64,000 bases of DNA, from assembly GCA_016699125.1 (NCBI GenBank), contig CP064961.1, positions 558,001 through 622,000 on the forward strand. The letters are read 5' to 3'. A model generated the notes under the pieces. It was not told the origin of the DNA, ran no database searches, and saw only the letters and a list, made by a program, of their open reading frames with translations. The position numbers and the translations under genes were made by a program. Positions 16,048 through 24,196 of this stretch are shown piece by piece (positions within the stretch are counted from its first letter, which is position 1; every line of letters begins with the position of its first letter). Source of the DNA: a bacterium (lineage in GTDB: Bacteria; Babelota; Babeliae; Babelales; Vermiphilaceae).

Positions 16048-17451
16048 TTATTCGTTTGCAATGATAGTTATGCTGTCATGTAAAAAAGGTTGTAACAGTG
16101 TTAAAAATATATGCTTGATGTCCATAAGTGTTTCGTTTGTATGTGCTTCAAATCTCATAGACAATACCGGTTGTGTGTTTGCAGGTCTTATAATTGCCCA
16201 TCCAAACGGGTACGTAATGCGAATTCCATCAATAAAAAGACAGGTAACGTTTTTATCATGTTGAAACGTTTTGCGTAACATATCCATGATACTGTTTTTT
16301 ATAGTATCAGGACAGGGAATGCGATATTCTTTTGAGCTCATTCGTTTTGGAAGTATCGTTGCAAGTTCTGAAATTTTTTTATGTGACTGAACAACTGTTT
16401 CTAATAACCGCAGCGCAGCATAAATTCCATCATCATATCCAAAATAGCGATCTTTAAAAAAGAAGTGACAACTTCCTTCGCCGCCCAGCACTGCATCATG
16501 ATTGTCCATATACTGTTTAATAATTGCATGGCCGGTTGGCGATACAAAGACGGGAACCTGTTGCTTTGCAAAAAGCTCATGTAAACCGTCTGACATGGTA
16601 ACATTGATAACAATTCCTCTTTTTTTCAATGTTGGATCAATCGTTTGTGAAAAAACTGCAAGTAACGTATCACCTAATAAAAGCTGCCCTGCTTCTGTAA
16701 CTGCTGCCATTCGATCCGCGTCTCCATCAAATCCAATGCCAATAGCTGCCTTCTTTTCTAAAACAGTTTTCTTTAAATCCTGCATATTTTTTTCAACAGT
16801 TGGATCTGCTTCATGTGCAGGAAATGATCCATCAATGGTGTCAAAAAGTACCGTACAGTTATTCCAATGAAACTGTTTGACAAGTTCTTTTATAATACTG
16901 CCTGCCACTGCGTGTGCGCAATCAAAAACTATTGGCAACGTTAAACCGGAAAGCGAGGAAAAGTGTTGCAATAAGAAATCGATATATGTTTTTTTGAGTA
17001 ACGAAAAGTCATTTTTTTTACCATTATTTTTGGTTAGAGGTTGTTTTTTTTCGTGAAAATAGGTTCGAATATTTCTGATCTCTTGTCCATACACAGAGTG
17101 TGTGCCGACCAGCATTTTTATTCCGTTATAGTCAGCAGGATTATGTGATGCAGTGATCATAAGTCCAAAATCTGCATATCTGTTGTACATTCCAAAGTAC
17201 AGTACTGGTGATGGAATGACGCCTGCATCCATGACCTCAAGACCACTGTCTATAACCGCTTTGCACAGATGTGTGAAAATCTCATCTGATGAACGTCGGC
17301 CATCTCTGCCAATCAGGATCGTTTTGCCATGTTCATTTTTTTGTAAAAAATAGTACAAAATTGCTTTGCATAACTGGTATACATCGCTTACGATAAGTTC
17401 AGAACCAACAATACCTCGAATATCATATTCCCGAAAAACAGAGTCCGTCAT
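16048..17451 (-). CDS. phosphomannomutase/phosphoglucomutase
   Basis: A 467-residue alpha-D-phosphohexomutase. Four motifs are present in order: FREYDIRGIVG at the N-terminus, the phosphoserine loop TASHNPADYNG, the Mg site DGDADR, the sugar-binding GGEGSCHFF, and the phosphate-binding RPANTQPVLSMRFE. It interconverts hexose 1- and 6-phosphates, feeding nucleotide sugars for surface polysaccharide. Length matches the AlgC/ManB type. Substrate preference cannot be read from sequence. It is the first gene of a pair with nfo. Confidence 0.92.
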   Translation of the reverse strand: MTDSVFREYDIRGIVGSELIVSDVYQLCKAILYYFLQKNEHGKTILIGRDGRRSSDEIFTHLCKAVIDSGLEVMDAGVIPSPVLYFGMYNRYADFGLMITASHNPADYNGIKMLVGTHSVYGQEIRNIRTYFHEKKQPLTKNNGKKNDFSLLKKTYIDFLLQHFSSLSGLTLPIVFDCAHAVAGSIIKELVKQFHWNNCTVLFDTIDGSFPAHEADPTVEKNMQDLKKTVLEKKAAIGIGFDGDADRMAAVTEAGQLLLGDTLLAVFSQTIDPTLKKRGIVINVTMSDGLHELFAKQQVPVFVSPTGHAIIKQYMDNHDAVLGGEGSCHFFFKDRYFGYDDGIYAALRLLETVVQSHKKISELATILPKRMSSKEYRIPCPDTIKNSIMDMLRKTFQHDKNVTCLFIDGIRITYPFGWAIIRPANTQPVLSMRFEAHTNETLMDIKHIFLTLLQPFLHDSITIIANE

Positions 17452-17522
17452 ACATGCCCTTACTATTACAAATGATATTAGTGTGTAGGTTTTTTAAGAT
17501 CGTTGCAAGGGTTTTTACTATA

Positions 17523-20239
17523 TTAAGCCATTTCCAAGATAGTAAGGTTACTGCCTTGGGGACCTTTTTCGATTACAAAATGTACAGGAAATTGATCTTT
17601 CATGCTTGTCAGATGTGAGACAATAATGATTTTTGAAAAATCGTTCTGAATTTTATACAAGGCATCCATAATATTATTCAGACCCTCTTCATCTTGTGAC
17701 CCAAAACCTTCATCAATAATTAATGTTTGCAATGAGGTCCCTGCTCGTCGTGCCAATAGCTTTGAGATGGCAATGCGAAGTGCAAAGTCTATTCGAAATG
17801 CTTCACCACCAGAAAAAAGTTCGTATGGCCGTATGCCGATATGATCTGCAATCTTAATATCAAGTGTTTCCTTCGTGCCACCATTTTTCAGATCTTTGAG
17901 TGATTCTATGAAAATATGTGCACTATTATTTGTCAGTTTTGATAAAAGGCTGTTTGCTTCTGCTTCAAGTTCTGGAATTGCTTCTTCGATTAACAGTGCC
18001 TGTATGCCGTCTTTGCTCATTGCTTGGCAGATGATCTGGTAATCTGCTATGGAGACTTCGATTTTTTTCAGTTGTATTTCAAGCTCTGTTACCTCTTTTT
18101 CTTTTTGAGAGACTGTTTCCAGTTCTTTACCTACTGCAGAACTGATTCGTATCTGTGCTTCTTTTTCTAAGGTAAGCTGCTTGATGTTTTTTGCATGCGT
18201 TTCAATATCCAGATTGATTGCCATGATGTTCTGTTCGATAGTAATCTTTTCTTTGTCGAGCGATTTATACGTTTGCATCTGTTTTTTATACTGTTTGAGG
18301 GTTCTTACCTGATTTGCGACCGTTTGTGCCAGCTGTGCTTGAACAGCTTGAGTTTTTTCAATTGATGCGTGTTCTTGCAGTGTCAGATTGATCTGGTCTA
18401 ACTTCTGTTTTGTACTTTCATATTCAAGCTGTCGATGAGCCGATTTTACGATAGTTTCTTGTATCGCTTCGATCTGCGTGTTTAGTTCCAAAAATTCAGA
18501 ATTTTGACCGAGCAGGTTGGCGATTCTGGTTACATCTTTGCGTTCATCTTGTTCAACTGTTTTAATTTTTTCTTGAATAGTGCGTTGTTTCTGTTCGATT
18601 TCCTGTATGTGTCTAGTATATTGCTGTATTTTGGTTTCGTATTCATGTGCTTTTTCTTTGAGAAGTGCATATTCTATCTTTTTTTGTGCATAATCTGCTT
18701 TTTGGTGTTCTATTTTGAGCAGTGTTTCATGCTGAGCAATAAGCCACTGTTTTAAAAGTGGAATAATTTTTTTAATACGATTAAGTTGGTGTTGAATGCG
18801 GTGATAGGTCTTTTGGAACTTAACGCGTAAAAACTTTTTCGTGCAAGTGAAAGGTTCTGTTCACAGAGTGGGCAGCTTGGGTTTTCTGCATCGCCCGTTG
18901 CGCTCATTTTCAGTTCTAGCTCATAATTTTCTTTGGTAAGTTCATTGCCGTGCGTGGTTAATTTTTGAAAAAATAGCTTTTTTCTTTCGATTAGTTGAAC
19001 GAACTGCAAGCCCATTTTGTCCAGTTCTATTATTGGATCTTCTGTTGCATCAAAAATGGCAATATGCTCTTTTAGTTTGATATACTCATCAACCAGCTGT
19101 TTTTTTTGATGTTCAATCTGTTCAATCGAAAATGCAAGTTCATGACGTTCCTTTTCTAAGGTGTGCTTCTGTTCAGACCATGCTTGATATTCTTGCATGA
19201 TTTTTTCTGCAATTCTTTTTTCCATGTTCTGTTTTTGTGACTCAAGTGCCATGATCTGTTTTTCCATGCGTATCTGTTCAAATGAGTTCTTTTGATGGAT
19301 ATCAAGGAGCGCTACAAGCTTATTTTTTTCTTCTAAGACCTGCTCAATAGAGTGACTATGACCAAGTGCATAGTTTTTTTTACGCCAGGTTACTGCAGCA
19401 GTTTTTGTGTGCGCAAGTAGTTCTGCATACTGCTTTTGGAGCGCATTGAGTGTTTCTTGTTTCATTCTTAGCTGTTCGGCGAGTACCACTATTTTGTTTT
19501 TTGTTGCTTCCGACAGCTGCTTTTTTTCATGCAATGCAGACAGCTGTTGCTCCAAACTTGTAATGGTGTCTAATGCTTTTTGATGGTGCTCTTGCAGTGG
19601 TTCTTTTGTACTACATTCTTGTACAAGTCTGTTTTGGACGGTCTGAATTTTTGCCTGTTCCAGCTGCATTGTTCTGATCTTATCAAAAATATACTTGCGC
19701 GCTTTTTCGTAACTATTCAGGCCTAAAATTGAAGCCAAGATCTCTTTTCGTTCCTTCGCAGACTTTTTTGAAAACTCATTTGAGTTACCCTGTCTTAAAA
19801 AAGCGGTATTAATAAACGATTCATAGTCAAGCTTGATGGTATTATTAATAACTGCTTGTGTTGCCTTGATTGTTTTATCGGTGAGCGGCGTTACCGTTCC
19901 TGTTGATTCCATGAGTGCAAATTCCAACTGTGCATACGGTTTTGCATGGTGATGCATATATTCGCGTTTAATGCGAAACTGCTGTCCTTTGCATGAAAAC
20001 TCGAAGATCACCATCATATGCGACTGGCCAAGGTGCAGTAAACCTTGATCGGGTTTGACTGAAGTCAATGTTTTGCGTGCTTGACCCCAGACTGCCCAGG
20101 TCATCGCATCAAGTAAGGCAGATTTTCCGTGACCATTCTTGCCAGACAGACAGATCAGATGATACGGATCAAACTGAACCTGTATTCCCTGACTACCATA
20201 GCTTAAAAAGTTTTTTATATACAACGAATGTGGAACCAC
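17523..20239 (-). pseudogene. sbcC: SbcC/Rad50-like exonuclease subunit, frameshifted
   Basis: Two adjacent minus-strand frames together make one SbcC. The first (20239-18752) holds the Walker A GKNGHGKSALLDA and the zinc hook CPLC. The second (open from about 18836 to 17523) holds the ABC signature FSGGEAFRIDFALR and Walker B LIIDEGFGSQDEEG. The switch occurs at the run written gcgtaaaaactttttcgtgc on the plus strand (about 18825-18844): adding one A to the coding-strand A run gives RKKFLRV and an uninterrupted protein of about 905 residues. The intact protein with SbcD processes hairpins and double-strand ends. The start is GTG at 20239. Either a real mutation or a one-base sequencing error. 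Confidence 0.88.
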
Positions 20240-20446
20240 CTATTTTTGCTCATAAATCGAATAGTTGCCTACCAGTGTATCATCGATTTTAATTTTTGCA
20301 TCAACACAAAGATAAACTCCGGGTTTACGTGGTCCTGAAATCGACGCGTAATCTAAAAATGTCGCATCATGTAAGTGCAGTGGCAAGTGTTCCAACTCGA
20401 TGTAGATGATCCAATATAAGGGTGGGGAGGGAGTGTAGATGGATTT
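20240..20446 (-). pseudogene. C-terminal gene fragment abutting sbcC, possibly sbcD
   Basis: On the minus strand an open stretch of 68 codons follows a TAA at 20449-20447, has no start codon of its own near its beginning, and ends in TAG immediately before the sbcC GTG. It contains LDYASISGPRKPGVYL and ends NYSIYEQK. Stop/start abutment is typical of an operon partner, and sbcD is the usual one upstream of sbcC, so this may be the tail of a deleted sbcD. That identity is inference. The gene at 20353-21162 overlaps it in another frame. Confidence 0.4.
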
Positions 20447-21162
20447 TTAGTCAATAGCCATGTCATCGTAACGAATACTGCGCAGCACCACATTCCCATC
20501 AAAATTTTTGTCGTGAACCGTTCACGATTGGCCATTACAAGTTCTATTTTTTTCTCAACCGCTTTAATCTGTTCATAGATCTCATGCTCTTGTGTCGTCA
20601 GAGCATAGAGTAAATCAGGATCATTATAAATGCGGGGGCTTTTTTTGCGAATAGCAATAATCGTTTGTGTATCGTACAAAAAGTCTATCTGATTCCGTAA
20701 TCGAGCTCTCTGAGAAAGGTATGAATGGTCTTTTGGATCTTTGTGTACTTTTTTTAGTCGACGTTGTTTTTCAAAATTTGTTTTTAACAATACTGTTTCG
20801 TTCTTTTCATAAATATCCTGTATGATGCTATTATTTTCATCATAGAACAACCGTTCATTGACTTCGATGTCATCAAAGCATAAAGAAAGTTTGAGTATCT
20901 CCTGCCTGAGCTCCTTAGCTTGTGGGCCTGCCTGCTCTGCCTTGTTTAAAAACTGTACCGCTGCTCCTGACGATGCAAACGTTTTTTTAAAAAGGTCAGC
21001 AAATAGTTGATAATCGATTGGTTCGTTTTTCATCAATTTTTCATTAATCTGTTGTGCAAATTTTGCAGGATCATCTACTGGAAAATCGTTCGCGGTTTGA
21101 GTAGCATGAATAGCTTGAACTGCGATTGCACAGAAAAACAGCAAACTATTTTTATAGTTCAT
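20353..21162 (-). CDS. secreted protein, paralog array member 1
   Basis: A 269-residue protein starting at ATG 21162 after AAAGGA. It begins MNYKNSLLFFCAIAVQ (signal peptide), nearly the same as the neighbour at 22058. Shared segments are KFAQQINEKL, DYQ, a Phe/Ser region leading to AVQFLNKAEQAGPQ, and LRQEILKLSLCFDD. The middle is helical and charged, with a hydrophobic helix near residue 235 (MWCCAVFVTMTWLL). The last 40 residues run out of frame over the fragment of the old sbcC partner, so the native C-terminus may have been replaced by the rearrangement. Function unknown. Confidence 0.65.
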   Translation of the reverse strand: MNYKNSLLFFCAIAVQAIHATQTANDFPVDDPAKFAQQINEKLMKNEPIDYQLFADLFKKTFASSGAAVQFLNKAEQAGPQAKELRQEILKLSLCFDDIEVNERLFYDENNSIIQDIYEKNETVLLKTNFEKQRRLKKVHKDPKDHSYLSQRARLRNQIDFLYDTQTIIAIRKKSPRIYNDPDLLYALTTQEHEIYEQIKAVEKKIELVMANRERFTTKILMGMWCCAVFVTMTWLLTKNPSTLPPHPYIGSSTSSWNTCHCTYMMRHF

Positions 21163-21224
21163 TTTGGGTCCTTTTTTTATCATTATTGCCTTCTCAAAAA
21201 AACGTTGCAAAACTGCCAAGCAAG

Positions 21225-22058
21225 CTAGTTTGCCAAAGACAGTATCTTTAGCAAGAATTTAATAACAGATGAACTGTTTAATGATTCCAAAGGTGAAGTA
21301 TTATGAAGCTCTTTTTCTGCTGTGTTCGGTTTGTTATGAGTTTTTGAAGGCCTCTTGGCTTCCCGGAGAGCCCACTTGGCTTGTGAGATCGTTCTAAGCT
21401 CTTTTAGGTAAGCCCTTTCTTCTTGTATTAAAGCATCACTTAGTTTCTTATCGTGTCGTGCTTTTTGTGAGATAATACGATAAAATGAGATCCGAGACTT
21501 TTCACCCAAGAAGTTGGCTTTTTTATCCAAGAATTTAATTTCTTTTTCAAAAAATGCCACCTTTCCTTTTTTCTGTTTCTTTCGTAATTCTTCCTGTTGC
21601 TCATATCTTTTTAAGTGCTGTTTTTCAAGATTTTCATTCAAAAAAGCTTGATTGTCTTTGTCATAAACTTGCGTTATAATATCAGGATAGTCGCTGATTA
21701 ACTGTTTATGAAGCGTTACATTATCAAAGCACAAAGAAAGCTTCACAAGTTCTTGTCTCAACTCTTTGATTTTAAACTCTCTTACATCTAAATTTTCTAT
21801 TTTTGATGCACTTGTTTGCGGTGCTGCCTGCTTTGCCTTCTTTAAAAACTGTACTGCTTCTTCTGATGATGGAAACGAATTTTTTAAATGGTCACAGAGT
21901 GATTGATAGTCGAGGGTTTCATACCTTCTCAATTTTTCATTAATCTGTTGTGCAAATCTGGTTGGATTATCTGTTGAAAAATCAGCTGCATTTGCCATAA
22001 CATGAGATGATTGAGCTGCAATCGCACCTATAAACAGCAAGCTATTTTTATAGTTCAT
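21225..22058 (-). CDS. secreted protein, paralog array member 2
   Basis: A 277-residue paralog of the protein at 20353-21162. Signal peptide MNYKNSLLFIGAIAAQ, then RFAQQINEKL, LDYQSLCDHLKNSFPS, AVQFLKKAKQAAPQ and LRQELVKLSLCFDN. An extra 17-residue insert separates the PQ and LRQE segments. The second half is rich in Lys, Glu and Arg and probably coiled coil. The DNA around both starts (aaaggacccaaaatgaacta) is the same, showing recent duplication. Unlike its relatives, it has no strong C-terminal helix. Function unknown. Confidence 0.65.
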   Translation of the reverse strand: MNYKNSLLFIGAIAAQSSHVMANAADFSTDNPTRFAQQINEKLRRYETLDYQSLCDHLKNSFPSSEEAVQFLKKAKQAAPQTSASKIENLDVREFKIKELRQELVKLSLCFDNVTLHKQLISDYPDIITQVYDKDNQAFLNENLEKQHLKRYEQQEELRKKQKKGKVAFFEKEIKFLDKKANFLGEKSRISFYRIISQKARHDKKLSDALIQEERAYLKELRTISQAKWALREAKRPSKTHNKPNTAEKELHNTSPLESLNSSSVIKFLLKILSLAN

Positions 22059-22070
22059 TTTGGGTCCTTT

Positions 22071-22454
22071 TTATTTTTTAAATATCATTTTTACGAGGTT
22101 AGCCTTTGTAAACAGTCGGCTTCTGGACTCCTTTGTTGCATGCCACATTACTATTCCTGCACCAGCTATCCATGAAAGACCTGTAATGCCTGCAAAAAGA
22201 CCTACACCGGTTCCAATTACAGCGGCGGTTATCCGAGCTGAAAGTTTTAGGCCCTTTGTTACCTCTTCCGTAAAGCTACCTACGGTCGCTGCCGCTTCTG
22301 ATGACCCTTTTTCTTCTTTCATGTCTGCATCTGTATTGATTCGTAGTATGTCTTTGTTGCTGTTTTTACTTATTTCATTTTTGAAGGGGATTGATGCTAT
22401 AGAGTTTTCAAATAGAAAAAAACAGGTAGCGATAAAGAATATTTTTTTAAACAT
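22071..22454 (-). CDS. small exported membrane protein, unknown
   Basis: A 127-residue protein with a signal peptide (MFKKIFFIATCFFLFENSIAS), a polar segment, and a Gly/Ala-rich hydrophobic helix pair (ITAAVIGTGVGLFAGITGLSWIAGAGIVMW) followed by a basic tail. It lies 12 bp upstream of array member 2 and is probably co-transcribed with it. The Gly-rich helix resembles those of small channel- or toxin-like membrane proteins, but no family is recognised. Confidence 0.6.
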   Translation of the reverse strand: MFKKIFFIATCFFLFENSIASIPFKNEISKNSNKDILRINTDADMKEEKGSSEAAATVGSFTEEVTKGLKLSARITAAVIGTGVGLFAGITGLSWIAGAGIVMWHATKESRSRLFTKANLVKMIFKK

Positions 22455-22648
22455 TATTAATCCTTTTTTAACTTATGAAAATTAAAAAAAATTACAAATC
22501 ATATTATGTATTATATCTTTTTTATTTTTTTAATCAACTATCGGTTTACTTTGTTTGTTAAAAGCGTTATATGGAAGGCTTTCAGACCAAAATTTTGATT
22601 ATTGAGTGCAATGCCAAGTCAAAAAGTTTGATGTAGACAGTTTTAGCC

Positions 22649-23434
22649 TCACCATCGTCCTAAACAGAAACCTATTACGGCTGCGAACGTGCAATAGAGT
22701 GGATTTATTAACTTTAACACCATAGGCAATATTTTGAATGATAAACTATTTTTTATATGCTCAAAGGTTTCAAGTTTTGTTTTTTCAAGATTTTCAATGT
22801 CTTTGTTTGTTTGGCAGATTTGTAAGTTTAAAATATATGCATCATCAGAATCTTTGTCGATTTTTGAAAACAGATACAAGTTAAATGCTTGTCGTTCTTT
22901 TAAATGATTAATTCTTGTGTCAAAACGATTATTGATATGTTGTAGTGCATTTGGCAGAGTATTGTATAGGTTAGAAACAGTGACGTCGTAATTTTCTTGA
23001 TAGCGAGTATCTATGAGTTTCATTTCAGCAATAAATTTATTCTCGCGTTGTTTTCCAAAATTGTACCAAAGTAGCTTATTATTTTTTGATTGTTTTTGTG
23101 TGGCAATTTGATACAAAATCTCTAAATTATCATGATCAAAAAATCGTTTGTCGAGCACAATATCTTCAACGCATAAAGAAAGCTTCATGCATTCGCTGAA
23201 AAACCATCTGTTTTGCGGTCCATACTGTTCAACCTCTTTTAAAAACTGTTGTGCTTTTGTTGGTGACTCAAATGTTTTAAAAAAGGTTTCATAAAAAAAT
23301 TGATAATCCACTTCCACCTTGTTTTGTATTGTTTCTTCAAGTTGACGGGCAAATAGCGCAGGGTCATTTGAAAACTGTGCCAGGATCTGTAGCGATATGC
23401 AGCAGAAGAATATTGTTGTCTTTAAAAATTTCAT
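22649..23434 (-). CDS. secreted protein, paralog array member 3
   Basis: A 261-residue protein with signal peptide MKFLKTTIFFCCISLQILA. It retains the array pattern: DPALFARQLEE, VDYQFFYETFFKTFES, AQQFLKEVEQYGPQ, MKLSLCVEDI and KRFFDHDN, at the same relative positions as members 1 and 2, but is more diverged. The C-terminus ends in a hydrophobic helix (INPLYCTFAAVIGFCLG). No ribosome site is obvious. Function unknown; the conserved Cys after LSL may be structurally important. Confidence 0.65.
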   Translation of the reverse strand: MKFLKTTIFFCCISLQILAQFSNDPALFARQLEETIQNKVEVDYQFFYETFFKTFESPTKAQQFLKEVEQYGPQNRWFFSECMKLSLCVEDIVLDKRFFDHDNLEILYQIATQKQSKNNKLLWYNFGKQRENKFIAEMKLIDTRYQENYDVTVSNLYNTLPNALQHINNRFDTRINHLKERQAFNLYLFSKIDKDSDDAYILNLQICQTNKDIENLEKTKLETFEHIKNSLSFKILPMVLKLINPLYCTFAAVIGFCLGRW

Positions 23435-23482
23435 CGACGATTCGCTTTTAATTATTTTTGCTGAGTTTTTGAAATATCTGAA

Positions 23483-24115
23483 TTACTGGAGTCCATATTG
23501 AGTTGTGAAACATTTGACGCAGAACCAAACAATACAACATCCGCCGACTATCGAACTAATAATACTGTTAGAAAAAGGATAGTTTTCAAGGGGGTGATAG
23601 GTAGTTTTAACATTACTCTTTGGTATCACACTATCGCGTGCCCTTTTGGCAGCGTCACATAAGACTACTTGGGTATCAGGTTCATCTGTAAAATTGAATG
23701 CAACTTCATCCCAGTATGAATCATCGGCCCTTTTTTTTCTATGTTCAAAAAAGTGTATAAACTTTCTTCGTTCTACCGTGTCTTTAACTTCGTGGAGCGC
23801 TTTAGCAAGTGCACGTGGAGGAATAATTGACGGGATAGTATTAATAGTGCTCAATTCCTTAGCAAGCAAATAACGTACTTTTTGAGACTCTGTATGTGGA
23901 GTTGAAGCAAAGTAATGTTCAGTAGTAATATTAAACCAGATTTGATCTTCTAACGAAAGAGTTCCAAAGATATACTGTAAACGATCGAATGATAATGGTA
24001 TAGTACCATCGATCATGCTTGTAACTTCTTCAATCAGATCAGTTTTTTGTTTGGCCGGTTCACAGATAGTATTGCCGTATATAAAAATACAACAGATCAA
24101 AATTAGTTTTTTCAT
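23483..24115 (-). CDS. secreted protein, distant array neighbour
   Basis: A 210-residue protein starting at ATG 24115 (MKKLILICCIFIYGNTIC), with AGGA upstream; a longer frame from a TTG at 24172 is rejected. The mature part is helical with many charged residues and ends with a hydrophobic segment (SNSIISSIVGGCCIVWFCV). It has the same layout as the paralogs next to it but I see only faint sequence similarity, so membership of the family is uncertain. Confidence 0.6.
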   Translation of the reverse strand: MKKLILICCIFIYGNTICEPAKQKTDLIEEVTSMIDGTIPLSFDRLQYIFGTLSLEDQIWFNITTEHYFASTPHTESQKVRYLLAKELSTINTIPSIIPPRALAKALHEVKDTVERRKFIHFFEHRKKRADDSYWDEVAFNFTDEPDTQVVLCDAAKRARDSVIPKSNVKTTYHPLENYPFSNSIISSIVGGCCIVWFCVKCFTTQYGLQ

Positions 24116-24196
24116 AAATACAGTTTTTCCTGTGGTTGTATATTTTAAAGCTGTTCTTTTAGAATAATGCAATGGCTTTTTTTATCAAGCAAAAGG

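Noticed and set aside
18504..18755. Plus-strand hydrophobic open frame
   Set aside because: It is antisense to the frameshifted middle of sbcC, where the sense coding is continuous in the shifted frame.
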